This document shows, in pieces, positions 30,976 through 39,311 of a DNA stretch of 42,471 nucleotides; positions within the stretch are counted from its first letter, which is position 1; each line of letters begins with the position of its first letter. The notes below the pieces were generated by a model. It searched no databases. It was not told where the DNA came from and saw only the letters and a list, made by a program, of their open reading frames with translations. Made by a program: the position numbers and the translations under genes. This DNA is from an uncultured Eubacteriales bacterium (GTDB lineage Bacteria > Bacillota > Clostridia > Oscillospirales > Oscillospiraceae), in contig URDJ01000026.1 in the NCBI GenBank assembly GCA_900546615.1, positions 1 to 42,471 of the forward strand, written 5' to 3'.

Positions 30976-32115
30976 TTATCTCAGCTTTTCCCGCGTACTG
31001 CGGTTTTTCCAGTTGTCGTCAGCGATATCTTCCAAAAGCCGCACCAGCCTGTATGTGTCCCGACTGTTCGATGTGCCGTACGGGATCGTTATCACGGTGT
31101 TGTTCTTCAAGTAAATGACGGTGAACTCGGCGCCTGCCGCAACAGAATACACCTGATCAAGAGGGATCTCATTACGAAAGCTGTCGCCTGCGTAAAAGAG
31201 TTTCCCGTCTGCCACGTCCAGAGAAAACTCCATCGTTGTCCGCTCGCCGAACAGCTTTGCAGTATTCCTGCGTACCAACAGGCGGCACAGAGGAGTAAAG
31301 GTCACGACTGGCGGATACAGCAACAGAACTATGATGCAGACCACAAACACCCTAAAGGCTATGGAATCGTAGCTGCCGATTGCGAAGTGGTATATGAGGA
31401 AGGCAGCCGCCACGAGCCTTGCTATATTCGTGAAAGTCCAGCCGATGCGGTTGGCGTAGGCGTACCTCGCGGCTTTCACCTGCGCCCTGCTGAACTCGTC
31501 CGCGTCGTACGAGAAGGTCACAGAACAGGCCGCGTCCTCCGGTCTGGCAGGCCGCTGCGCCTCCGCGCCCGGCTCCAGACTCTCCCTTTTTGCCTCTGAC
31601 AGGGCGTTTACAAACGCTTCCGCACCCCCGACCTGCTCCAGCGCTGTCAGCGGGAGCATGAGCTGGTGAACCGTCTTCCCTTTTCTGAAGCTCAGCAGCA
31701 GCATGCCGCCGAGCTTTTGCGCCCGGCTGAAATATGCACAGTCGTACTTCAGCTCGTTTTTCCCGCATTTGAGCCTGAAGACCTGTTCCTTCAGCGTCAC
31801 GTGCTGCCTGCTCCAGAACTCCGGGCTGATATTGCCCCGGCGTATGTCCCTGTTCATCCGGGTCCTTGCCCTGAGTCCGAGACACAGCTGATACACAAGC
31901 TGCACAACGCATATCCCCAAAGACAGGACCAACAAAACATAGATAAGGCTGTTGTCCCTGCCGTACTTCACCGCGCACCAGACCGCAAACGAAAACTGCA
32001 CAACGGTCATAAGCACGAATATGAGTATGTTTACCGGCGTCTTTCGCTTTGCCTTGAGCGTCAGTATCAGAGTCTCAAGATACTCTTCTTTTGTGACAGT
32101 ATAGCTGAAGTTCAT
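30976..32115 (-). CDS. YcxB-like membrane protein with a duplicated unit
   Basis: The 379-residue protein seems to hold two copies of one unit: a short charged N-terminal segment, two membrane helices, and a soluble domain ending in a hydrophobic strand pattern. The first runs about residues 1-180 (TKEEYLETLILTLKAKR, then helices near 30-46 and 58-80), the second about 200-370 (DADEFSRAQVKAARYAYANR, then helices near 228-245 and 252-270). The soluble ends (FYAGDSFRNEIPLDQVY..., VIYLKNNTVITIPYG) resemble the YcxB-like C-terminal domain. Function is unknown. It starts 43 bases after the flavoprotein gene on the same strand and may be cotranscribed. Confidence 0.65.
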   Translation of the reverse strand: MNFSYTVTKEEYLETLILTLKAKRKTPVNILIFVLMTVVQFSFAVWCAVKYGRDNSLIYVLLVLSLGICVVQLVYQLCLGLRARTRMNRDIRRGNISPEFWSRQHVTLKEQVFRLKCGKNELKYDCAYFSRAQKLGGMLLLSFRKGKTVHQLMLPLTALEQVGGAEAFVNALSEAKRESLEPGAEAQRPARPEDAACSVTFSYDADEFSRAQVKAARYAYANRIGWTFTNIARLVAAAFLIYHFAIGSYDSIAFRVFVVCIIVLLLYPPVVTFTPLCRLLVRRNTAKLFGERTTMEFSLDVADGKLFYAGDSFRNEIPLDQVYSVAAGAEFTVIYLKNNTVITIPYGTSNSRDTYRLVRLLEDIADDNWKNRSTREKLR

Positions 32116-32158
32116 TTCTCTGCCTTTTCACGCAAACATGCACGCCGCACATGGAGGC

Positions 32159-34174
32159 TCAAAGATCGTTGACAGCCTCCGCCGCGCCCCAGACGGAATT
32201 GAGCAGGTTGGCTATGTGGTCGGCATCTCCAATAACGTATGTCTTGACTCCGGGGACCGTGACCTCTATCGGTCTGGGGTCATAGCCTATCGCCATTATT
32301 ACATTGTCCGCCGCTATTACGCTGGTCTCGCCGTCCTTCTCAAATTTTACGTAGTCGCCGCCTATCTCCTTCGTCGCGGCGCCTGTATACACGTGGACGT
32401 TGTGGAACCTGAGCAGGTCTCTCAGCATGTCGGAATTGACCTTGCAGAGGTCTGCCACCTGGAGGATGTCGGGCATCAGCTCTATGAGCGAGACGTTCTT
32501 GCCCTGCTTGGCAAGCGTATAGGCCACCTCGCAGCCCGTAAGCCCGCCTCCAATGACCGTAACGTTGCCGCCGACCTGCCTGTCTTCCAGCAGGTACTCC
32601 TTGGCGTCGCACACATGCGGCTGGTCGCAGCCCGGGATTGGGATGCGCTTCTTTGCCCCTCCTGTCGCTATTATCACCGCATCGGCTTTCTCTTTTTCTA
32701 TTAGCTCGTTGTCCACCACAGTGTTTAGGTGTACAGGGATATCCAAGTCGGCCAGCTGCTTGTCGTACCAGGCGAGCAGTTTTTTGTCGTCATCCTTGAA
32801 GTCAGGGGTGGCCGCCGCCCTGAACGCGCCGCCGAGCCGGTCGCCCGCCTCATAGAGCGCAACGTCAAAGCCGCGAAGCTTGCAGAGGCGGGCAGCCTCC
32901 ATGCCGCCTACGCCGCCGCCTGCGACAATGACCTTCTTGTTGGTCTCCGCCTCCTTCAGCCTGTACTTGTCCTCCTGCAGCGACGAAGGATTCAGCGCGC
33001 AGGATACGTTCAGGCCGCGTGTCAGCCGCCCGAAGCAGCCGTTGTGGCAGCCGATGCAGGGCCGGATGTCGTCCACCCTGCCCTCCCGGACCTTGCTGAC
33101 CCATTCATTGTCCGCAAGGAAGGGCCTGGCCAGAGCCACAGCATCGATTTTCCCGGTCGCGACGGCTTCGAGCGCCACGTCCGGGTCGCCCATTTTGCCG
33201 GATACGAACACCGGCATCTTCGTGAAGTTCTTGATATAGGCCGCCTCCGGCAGGTTGCAGCCCTGCGGCATATACGTGGGAGGGTGCGCCCAATGCCAGG
33301 AATCATAGGTGCCGTTGTCGCAGTCGAGCGCGTCCAGCCCGGCCTCCTCAAGCATGCGCACGACAGATATGCTCTCCTCAAGGCTCCGGCCCCACTCCAC
33401 ATAGTCCTCGCCCGGCAGGACGCTCCTGTTGAAGCCCGCCGTCTTGCTCGCGACACTGTAGCGCATGAGCACCGGGAAGTCCTCGCCGCAGCGCTTCTTG
33501 ATGCCGCTTATCATCTCCGTCGAGATGCGCAGCCGGTTTTCAAGACTGCCTCCGTACTCGTCGGTGCGATGATTATAATTCGAAATCGAAAACTGGTCCA
33601 GAAGATAGCCCTCGTGGATGGCGTGTATCTCGACGCCGTCGCAGCCGGCCTCTTTCGCCAGCTCCGCGCTGTTTATCATGACCTCCACCAGCTTGTGTAT
33701 CTCGTCCTTCGTGAGGGCGCGGTGCTTCAGCTCGGGCGCGAACACGTTCGGCATGCCGTCGCTCGGGGCGACCATGGCGTTCGAATAATTGAAGTATGGC
33801 AGCGTGAGACCAAAATTCGCGCGCAGCCCCCTGCCCATGCCGGCGCCGAGCTGCAGTATGAACTTTGTCTCCGTCTCCTCATGCAGCTGGCACATGAACT
33901 CCTTGAGCGGGCCCCTGAAAACATCCCCGGCCTCGTCCAGCCAGCCCGGCCTGCCCCATTTGTCCGTCAGTATCGACAGCCCGGGTATGATGAGGCCCGC
34001 GCCGTGCCTTGCGCAGTTCATGTAAAACTGTTCAGGATTCTTGTTGTACAAGTTGTCCACGATGGGAGCCGTCCCGCCCATCGCGCAGAGTATAACTCGG
34101 TTTGCTACCTGCAGCTTGCCGATGTTCATCGGTTCAAATAAGGCTGCGTACTTGTTTTCGGTATTTGATTTCAT
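32159..34174 (-). CDS. Old-yellow-enzyme/2-enoate-reductase-type FMN, FAD and Fe-S oxidoreductase
   Basis: The 671-residue protein has an N-terminal TIM-barrel FMN domain (about 10-370; VEIHAIHEGYLLDQF with His184 and His187 for substrate), a [4Fe-4S] site C373-x2-C376-x3-C380-x11-C392 (RPCIGCHNGCFG), and C-terminal FAD (GGGVGGMEAAR, about 419) and NAD(P)H domains (VIGGGLTGCEVA). This is the layout of 2-enoate reductase, 2,4-dienoyl-CoA reductase and related ene- or dehydroxylating enzymes of gut Clostridia. The real substrate is not evident. The start at 34174 follows AAAGGAG; a longer frame to 34216 has no site. It is driven by a promoter at 34229-34257 with a LysR-type operator further upstream, and the LysR gene lies directly upstream on the same strand. 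Confidence 0.9.
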   Translation of the reverse strand: MKSNTENKYAALFEPMNIGKLQVANRVILCAMGGTAPIVDNLYNKNPEQFYMNCARHGAGLIIPGLSILTDKWGRPGWLDEAGDVFRGPLKEFMCQLHEETETKFILQLGAGMGRGLRANFGLTLPYFNYSNAMVAPSDGMPNVFAPELKHRALTKDEIHKLVEVMINSAELAKEAGCDGVEIHAIHEGYLLDQFSISNYNHRTDEYGGSLENRLRISTEMISGIKKRCGEDFPVLMRYSVASKTAGFNRSVLPGEDYVEWGRSLEESISVVRMLEEAGLDALDCDNGTYDSWHWAHPPTYMPQGCNLPEAAYIKNFTKMPVFVSGKMGDPDVALEAVATGKIDAVALARPFLADNEWVSKVREGRVDDIRPCIGCHNGCFGRLTRGLNVSCALNPSSLQEDKYRLKEAETNKKVIVAGGGVGGMEAARLCKLRGFDVALYEAGDRLGGAFRAAATPDFKDDDKKLLAWYDKQLADLDIPVHLNTVVDNELIEKEKADAVIIATGGAKKRIPIPGCDQPHVCDAKEYLLEDRQVGGNVTVIGGGLTGCEVAYTLAKQGKNVSLIELMPDILQVADLCKVNSDMLRDLLRFHNVHVYTGAATKEIGGDYVKFEKDGETSVIAADNVIMAIGYDPRPIEVTVPGVKTYVIGDADHIANLLNSVWGAAEAVNDL

Positions 34175-34228
34175 TATACAGGCTCCTTTATCTGACTTCC
34201 TCTTCCCAGGATACAAACTTGTGATCCA

Positions 34229-34257
34229 AGTTTACCATCAAATAAATCGGCATGCAA
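34229..34257 (-). promoter_or_regulatory. Promoter of the flavoprotein oxidoreductase gene
   Basis: Minus-strand -35 TTGCAT (34252-34257), 17-base spacer, -10 TAAACT (34229-34234), 54 bases before the start codon. Confidence 0.7.
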
Positions 34258-34275
34258 ATTGATATTATTGGACTT

Positions 34276-34298
34276 AAATATCAATATTGTTGATATTT
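34276..34298 (-). promoter_or_regulatory. Putative LysR-type operator
   Basis: AAATATCAA (34276-34284) and TTGATATTT (34290-34298) form a perfect 9-bp inverted repeat with a 5-base centre. Its midpoint lies about 65 bases upstream of the predicted start point near 34222, the usual place for a LysR recognition site. Confidence 0.75.
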
Positions 34299-34304
34299 AG
34301 CCTA

Positions 34305-35198
34305 TCAGGAGTACCGCCACGGATGGCTCTTGAGCAGAGAATAAAACGCATCGATGAACGTGTCGATACCCCGGTTTCCCATCCCGCCGTGGTTATGCTT
34401 GCGGCAGAGCATATAACATATTCGATTGGGCGGAGCAACTATGAACGGATGGATCTCGATGCCGTACTGCGCGCGCAGGCTGGCCGCCGCCGAGGCGGGG
34501 CAAAGTGCCCACAGTTCAGGCGACGTCAGGAAAGTTGTGAGCAGCCCGCAGGAATCGACCTTGACATACGGCGGCTCCTGCTCCGGCCACCATTCGTTGT
34601 TCCAATTTGTGATATTGTCATCCCAAGTGAAAAAGACCTGATGCTTCTTTTCCAGCTGTGACGGATGTATGGGTCCCTCTGCATAGTGTCCCGGCAGACA
34701 GATCATATACATTGGCTCATTGAAAACGGGCGTCGCCTGAATGTCGTACCTGATTGGGAAAAAAGCAAAACCAATGTCCATCAGCTGAGAAGTCAATCTG
34801 GAATATATCTCCGAAGAATGATATGAGACAAATTCCATCTGCAATTCGGGGTAGTCGTCTCTTATCTTCGAGATGATGGGCGACAGCAGGTACTGGTTTA
34901 TGCTGTCCATGCTGCCTATCCTCACCTTGCCAAGCGAATTATTGGACTTTATTTGATGCATCTGCGAACTCAGTTCCAGCCACCGCATCGCCAGAGGATA
35001 AAACTTTCTCCCCTCCTCAGTCAACTCCATCTTTTTAAATCCGCGCTGCCGCTCAAACAGTTTCAGGCCAAGTTCCTGCTCAAGCATTTGTATTCTGTGG
35101 CTGATTGTCGATTGTGAAACGAACAGCGATTTCGCCGCCGAGGAGATAGTCTGCTGCTGCACTATGAGAATAAAACTGCTTATCATCTCGCGATTCAT
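34305..35198 (-). CDS. LysR-family regulator of the acid-catabolism cluster
   Basis: The 297-residue protein has an intact LysR winged helix-turn-helix (TISSAAKSLFVSQSTISHRIQMLEQELG split over residues 18-45), then the effector domain from about residue 90 (VRIGSMDSINQYLLSPII). GGGAGG precedes the ATG at 35198 by 7 bases. It sits between the flavoprotein gene (same strand, downstream) and the CoA-transferase operon (divergent), so it could control both. An inverted repeat at -65 of the flavoprotein promoter and related ATATC/GATA half-sites before the CoA-transferase promoter support that. The inducer is unknown. It is not a close copy of the broken LysR at 16309. Confidence 0.9.
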   Translation of the reverse strand: MNREMISSFILIVQQQTISSAAKSLFVSQSTISHRIQMLEQELGLKLFERQRGFKKMELTEEGRKFYPLAMRWLELSSQMHQIKSNNSLGKVRIGSMDSINQYLLSPIISKIRDDYPELQMEFVSYHSSEIYSRLTSQLMDIGFAFFPIRYDIQATPVFNEPMYMICLPGHYAEGPIHPSQLEKKHQVFFTWDDNITNWNNEWWPEQEPPYVKVDSCGLLTTFLTSPELWALCPASAAASLRAQYGIEIHPFIVAPPNRICYMLCRKHNHGGMGNRGIDTFIDAFYSLLKSHPWRYS

Positions 35199-35286
35199 GC
35201 CGCAACCTCCCTTTTGCTTTCAGTTCAGGCTCTAGTCACTGTTTCAATATCTAATAATATCGATAATTTAAAACGAAAAAAGCGAT

Positions 35287-35316
35287 TTGTCAACTATTTC
35301 GATATGATGCTATGAT
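35287..35316 (+). promoter_or_regulatory. Promoter of the CoA-transferase operon
   Basis: -35 TTGTCA (35287-35292), 18-base spacer, -10 TATGAT (35311-35316). Upstream, ATATC at 35247 and ATATCGATAA at 35257-35266 resemble half-sites of the LysR operator found at 34276. Confidence 0.6.
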
Positions 35317-35376
35317 TAAAGCGGAAGGGGGAACAGTACCGTCTTCCAGATGAATCTGAAGGCAGGTGACTCGAAT

Positions 35377-36033
35377 ATGGGCAAATTGGTATCGGCCAGG
35401 GAGGCCGTGGAAAGAATCCGCGATGGTGACAGGATAATGATCGGCGGCTTTGGACTCAGAGGCAGTCCGGACGAGCTGGTGGATGAGCTGGTCAGCTCGG
35501 GCAAAAAAGAGCTCACTATAATCTCAAACGACCTGGGTTCGCCCAATCAGGGGCTCGGCAGGCTGATGACCAACAGGCAGGTCAAGGCTCTCGTCGGCAG
35601 CTACTACAACTGGAACCCGGAAGCCATCGAGGCATACAACAGAGGAGAGATCGAAGTCACGCTCGTGCCGCAGGGCACGTTGGCGGAGTCCATACGCGCA
35701 GCCGGCGCAGGCATCCCCGCCTATTACACCCCCACTTCCGCCGGGACTGATTTGGAGTCCGGCAAAGAAGTAAGAGAGTTCGACGGGGTCAAGTGCGTCC
35801 TCGAAAAGGCGATAGGCGCAGACACAGCGCTTATCCACGCATTTCGGGCCGATACGCTGGGGAACCTTGCGTACAACAAGACCGCCCGAAACTTCAACCC
35901 GCTCATGGCCTCGGCAGCAAAATACACGATAGCTGAAGTCGACGAGGTCGTAGAGGCCGGTGCCCTGGATCCCGAGGAAATAGTGACTCCGCATATCTAT
36001 GTCGATGCGATCGTTGTAAGGAGCAAAAAATGA
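35377..36033 (+). CDS. 3-oxoacid CoA-transferase, subunit A
   Basis: The 218-residue subunit shows the family I CoA-transferase alpha pattern: DGDRIMIGGFGLRGSPDEL near the start, NDLGSPNQGLGRL, and a C-terminal IAEVDEVVEAGALDPEEIVTPHIYVD. It works with subunit B to move CoA from succinyl-, acetyl- or butyryl-CoA to a 3-oxo or related acid. The ATG at 35377 follows AGGTG by 8 bases; the frame could start at 35350 but the site there is too far. Its stop overlaps the start of subunit B (ATGA). Acetoacetate, 3-oxoadipate and short-chain acid enzymes cannot be told apart by eye, so no symbol is given. Confidence 0.9.
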   Translation: MGKLVSAREAVERIRDGDRIMIGGFGLRGSPDELVDELVSSGKKELTIISNDLGSPNQGLGRLMTNRQVKALVGSYYNWNPEAIEAYNRGEIEVTLVPQGTLAESIRAAGAGIPAYYTPTSAGTDLESGKEVREFDGVKCVLEKAIGADTALIHAFRADTLGNLAYNKTARNFNPLMASAAKYTIAEVDEVVEAGALDPEEIVTPHIYVDAIVVRSKK

Positions 36034-36704
36034 TGGTCTTGAGCAAGGAAGAAAAACAAAACAGGATAGCCAGGAACACAGCCGCTCTGATAGATGCCGA
36101 CGAGTCTCTTTCAGTCATAAACCTGGGCGTGGGCATCCCCACGATGGTCTCAAACTACGTGAGCCGCGAGGGCATATACCTGATGGCGGAAAACGGCATG
36201 CTGGGCGTCGGGCCGATAGCCGAGGGCGATGAAATTGAGCCTGACCTTATAAACGCGGGGCGTCAACCCGTGCTGGAGACCAAAGGCTGCAGCTATATGG
36301 ACAGTGCCGAAGCATTCGGCATGATAAGAGGCGGGCATGTGGACGCGACAGTGCTGGGCGCCTTTGAGGTCGACCAAAACGCCGACGTCGCGAACTGGAT
36401 AATACCCGGCGGCAGGCAGCTGGGCGTGGGTGGCGCCATGGACCTCGTAAGCGGCGCGCGCAAGGTGATAATAGCAATGACGCACACCAGCAAGACAGGC
36501 TCAAAGCTCGTAAAAAAGTGCAGCCTGCCCCTTACCGCTTCCGGTCGCGTCGATGCGGTCGTGACCGAATACGCGGTATTCGCGTTCCGCGGCGGCGAGG
36601 TCGTGCTGGAAAAGCTGGCGCCGGACATCGACGAGGACGAGCTGCGCGCCATCACCGAGCTGGACTATGCCGTGTCGCCGCAGCTCGAGCCGATGCTCGT
36701 CTGA
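36030..36704 (+). CDS. 3-oxoacid CoA-transferase, subunit B
   Basis: The 224-residue subunit carries the catalytic Glu54 in the family motif AENGMLG, where a CoA-thioester forms during turnover. Other family signatures are NLGVGIPTMV at the start and GGAMDLVSGARKVIIAM later. AAGGAG lies 6 bases before the ATG at 36030, and translation is coupled to subunit A by a four-base overlap. With the thiolase gene 38 bases downstream it forms the usual order for activation and thiolytic cleavage of a 3-oxoacid. Confidence 0.92.
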   Translation: MMVLSKEEKQNRIARNTAALIDADESLSVINLGVGIPTMVSNYVSREGIYLMAENGMLGVGPIAEGDEIEPDLINAGRQPVLETKGCSYMDSAEAFGMIRGGHVDATVLGAFEVDQNADVANWIIPGGRQLGVGGAMDLVSGARKVIIAMTHTSKTGSKLVKKCSLPLTASGRVDAVVTEYAVFAFRGGEVVLEKLAPDIDEDELRAITELDYAVSPQLEPMLV

Positions 36705-36742
36705 TGCCTCCCCTCCGAAAATTACTTCAAAGGTGAGAATAT

Positions 36743-37942
36743 ATGGATAGTGTAGTTATAGTTGAAGCCTGCCGGACGGCAGTCGGCAAATTCGGCGGAA
36801 CGCTCAAGCCATATTCGGCGGGCGAGCTGGCCTCCGCCATGATGAGCGCCGCGATATCCCGCGCCGGCATCTCCCCCGAGCTCATCGACGAGGTGGACTT
36901 CGGCCAGTGCCGTCAGAGCTCCGACCATTCAAACATCGCGCGTTATGCCGCGCTCAAGGCCGGTATACCGGACCGGGTGCCCGGCAACACGGTCATGTGC
37001 GCCTGCGCCTCCGGCATGCTCGCCGTCAGGGACGGCATGAACTCCATTCTGCTCGGGCAGAACAGCGTCGTGCTCACCGGCGGCGTCGAGAGCATGTCCA
37101 ACGCCCCCTATTACGTTTCCGACCTGCGCTGGGGGCTCAAGGCCGGGGACACAAAGCTGAAGGACTCCCTGACGGAGGCTCAGTTCTGCTCCCAGCCGGA
37201 GGACATTTACGGCCGCTTCAACATGGGCATGACCGCGGAAAACATTGCGGAAAGGTACGGCATCAGCCGCAGCGACCAGGACGAATTTGCGCTGCGCTCC
37301 CAGCAGAAGGCCGCCGAGGCGATAGCCTCCGGCAGGTTCAGGGACGAGATAGTGCCGCTGACGGTGCCTCAGGGCCGGAAAAAGCCGGACATCATCTTCG
37401 ACACGGACGAGTTCCCGCGCGAGACCTCGATGGAGGCCCTCGCGAAGCTCAAGCCTGCCTTCAGGGAGGGCGGCAGCGTGACCGCAGGCAACTCCTCGGG
37501 GCGCAACGACGGCGCCTCGGCGCTGCTGCTCATGTCTGAGCGCCGCGCTGCCGAGCTGGGGCTTTCTCCCCTCGCGCGGATTCGCGGTATCTCGAACGCC
37601 GGGGTCGACCCCAGATATATGGGGCTCGGGCCGGTCGGCGCCGTAAAGCGCGTGATGGAGCAGACGGGCCTCTCCCTCGGCGACATGCAGCTCATAGAGC
37701 TCAACGAGGCCTTCGCTTCACAGTCGCTGGCATGCATACGCGAGCTCGGCCTCGAGGAGCGGATGGACATCATAAACGTGAACGGCGGCGCCATAGCGCT
37801 CGGCCATCCCATAGGCTCATCAGGAAGCAGGATCATCGTCACGCTTATACATGAGATGAAAAAGCGCGGGCTCAATCTGGGACTCGCCACCCTCTGTGTC
37901 GCGGGCGGGATGGGCATGGCAGCCGTTATCGAAATGAACTGA
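36743..37942 (+). CDS. Thiolase (acetyl-CoA C-acyltransferase)
   Basis: The 399-residue enzyme has the thiolase active-site set: nucleophile Cys88 in CACASGM, His355 in [14 protein letters not shown] and the second Cys385 in CVAGGMG. At the last motif the family usually reads CxGGG; here an Ala replaces the first Gly, which may matter little. It would cleave a 3-oxoacyl-CoA with CoA to acetyl-CoA and a shorter acyl-CoA. AAGGTGAG precedes the ATG. It follows the CoA-transferase genes and is itself followed by an unusual set of inverted repeats before the cupin gene, which may split the operon. Confidence 0.93.
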   Translation: MDSVVIVEACRTAVGKFGGTLKPYSAGELASAMMSAAISRAGISPELIDEVDFGQCRQSSDHSNIARYAALKAGIPDRVPGNTVMCACASGMLAVRDGMNSILLGQNSVVLTGGVESMSNAPYYVSDLRWGLKAGDTKLKDSLTEAQFCSQPEDIYGRFNMGMTAENIAERYGISRSDQDEFALRSQQKAAEAIASGRFRDEIVPLTVPQGRKKPDIIFDTDEFPRETSMEALAKLKPAFREGGSVTAGNSSGRNDGASALLLMSERRAAELGLSPLARIRGISNAGVDPRYMGLGPVGAVKRVMEQTGLSLGDMQLIELNEAFASQSLACIRELGLEERMDIINVNGGAIALGHPIGSSGSRIIVTLIHEMKKRGLNLGLATLCVAGGMGMAAVIEMN

Positions 37943-37945
37943 CCA

Positions 37946-38025
37946 GTTTGCTATTGGACGTCAGGGGAACACGTCCAATAGCAAACAGCTCAGGCTGTTT
38001 GCTGTTGGACGCGTCCCCCTGACGG
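37946..38025. repeat. Nested inverted repeats between thiolase and cupin genes
   Basis: A 16-base unit GTTTGCTATTGGACGT occurs at 37946-37961, inverted at 37971-37986 and again, with two changes, at 37996-38011. The first two form a perfect 16-bp stem. AAACAGC/GCTGTTT (37983-37989 with 37994-38000) and CAGGGG/CCCCTG combinations allow other pairings, so two folds compete. No T tract follows. Confidence 0.75.
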
Positions 38026-38063
38026 CTGATATATATACAATTTTGACAAAGGAGATCATGAAA

Positions 38064-38441
38064 ATGGCAGTAAGACATCTTGACTGGGGCAAGTGCGACT
38101 GGTTCAACCCGAAGCCGTCCGTAAAGCGCAAGGTCTATCAGGGCAGCGAGAACTGCACCATAAGCATGGGCGTCATCCAGCCCGGCCACGTCCCCGGCCC
38201 GCACAAGCACGATTTTGAGCAGACCGTCATAATCGTCAAGGGCAAGTGCGACTTCCACGTAGGCGACGAGGTCTACACCTTCGACGCCGACTTCGACAAC
38301 GACGGCGGCATGTGCTTCATGACCATCCCCGCCGGCGTGATGCACTGGATAGAGAACCCCTACGACAAACCCGTCTACAACATGGACCTGTTCATCCCCA
38401 AGCGCACCGCCGACCGCGAGGAAAGCGTCGAGGTCCGGTAA
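38064..38441 (+). CDS. Cupin-domain protein
   Basis: The 125-residue single cupin has the metal-binding set His47, His49 and Glu52 in HKHDFEQ and His94 in VMHWIE. AAGGAG stands 9 bases before the ATG at 38064; an in-frame ATG at 38058 is only 3 bases away and less likely. Small cupins of this kind act as isomerases, decarboxylases, dioxygenases or simple binders; an oxygenase is improbable in an anaerobe. It lies between the thiolase and an HpcH/HpaI-type aldolase gene, which follows after six bases, so a step in the same pathway, such as isomerisation or decarboxylation of an oxo-acid, is a fair guess. Confidence 0.8.
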   Translation: MAVRHLDWGKCDWFNPKPSVKRKVYQGSENCTISMGVIQPGHVPGPHKHDFEQTVIIVKGKCDFHVGDEVYTFDADFDNDGGMCFMTIPAGVMHWIENPYDKPVYNMDLFIPKRTADREESVEVR

Positions 38442-38447
38442 AAAGCC

Positions 38448-39230
38448 ATGGCCATAACCAGCTCAGTCAAGGACAGGCTCAAAAACCATGAGACGGTATT
38501 CGGCACGTTTTACAAGCTGAATAGCCCCATTGCGACCGAGATGCTCGGATGGGCCGGTTTCGACTTCATAGTCGTCGACTGCGAGCACTCCCCCATCGGC
38601 TATGAGAGCACGGAGAACATCATCCGCACCGCGGAGAATGTGGGCCTGTCGACAATAGTGCGCGTTCCTTCCGCAGCGGAGGAACACATCTTTCACGCTC
38701 TGGACAGCGGCGCCGTCGGCGTCCAGATACCGAACCTGACCAGCGTGGAGCAGTTCAGGGAGAGCGTGAGCGCCTGCAAGTACTTTCCTGCAGGGACACG
38801 CGGCCTCTCCCGCGGCACCCGCAACGCCAGGTTCGGGCTCTGGAACGAGGCTGAGAAGCCCTATGTTCAGGCGGCCAACGACAAAAGCCTCGTAGTCGTC
38901 CATATCGAAAACAAGGAAATGGCCGAACGGGTCGAGGAAATATGCCAGATACCGGAAATAGACGTCGTATTTGTCGGCCCTGCCGACATGAGCCAGTCTC
39001 TAGGAATCCCCGGCAAGTCCAAGGACCCCCGGGTCGTCGAGATAGCGCTCCACGTTATCGAAACTGCCGAGCGCTACGGCAAGGCCGGCGGCATCGCCGC
39101 AGGCAAGGACAACATGGATATGTATATCCAGCACGGCGCCCGGTACATCATGTACAGCTCCGATGCCGCTCTGTTTGCCGGCGCGCTGAAAAACGCGGTT
39201 TCTCTCTTTAACCCCTACAGGGTTCGCTGA
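38448..39230 (+). CDS. HpcH/HpaI-family class II aldolase
   Basis: The 260-residue protein has the family's active-site residues: Glu46-His47 in DCEHSP, Arg72 in VRVPS, metal ligands Glu154 (HIENKE) and Asp180 (VGPADMS). Enzymes of this type cleave 4-hydroxy-2-oxoacids to pyruvate (or oxaloacetate) and an aldehyde; GarL and HpaI are examples. Related citrate-lyase-beta-like enzymes act on acyl-CoA. It is coupled to the cupin gene (6-base gap) and precedes the AAEx-type transporter. A GC-rich hairpin at 39263-39290 lies after it. The natural substrate is not evident. Confidence 0.9.
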   Translation: MAITSSVKDRLKNHETVFGTFYKLNSPIATEMLGWAGFDFIVVDCEHSPIGYESTENIIRTAENVGLSTIVRVPSAAEEHIFHALDSGAVGVQIPNLTSVEQFRESVSACKYFPAGTRGLSRGTRNARFGLWNEAEKPYVQAANDKSLVVVHIENKEMAERVEEICQIPEIDVVFVGPADMSQSLGIPGKSKDPRVVEIALHVIETAERYGKAGGIAAGKDNMDMYIQHGARYIMYSSDAALFAGALKNAVSLFNPYRVR

Positions 39231-39262
39231 AGGCATCGGCAAATCAAGTTAAGTATAACATA

Positions 39263-39290
39263 TCTGCGGCCGCCTGCCAGCGGCCGCAGA
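39263..39290 (+). promoter_or_regulatory. GC-rich intercistronic hairpin
   Basis: TCTGCGGCCGC (39263-39273) pairs perfectly with GCGGCCGCAGA (39280-39290). No T tract follows and the next ribosome site is only about 10 bases away, so a message-processing or stability role is more likely than termination. Confidence 0.6.
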
Positions 39291-39311
39291 TCGGTAGAGA
39301 GGTCAAATTCT

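Noticed and set aside
37946..38025. CRISPR-like array
   Set aside because: Three copies of a repeat in mixed orientation without regular spacers and no cas genes nearby; inverted pairing explains it better.
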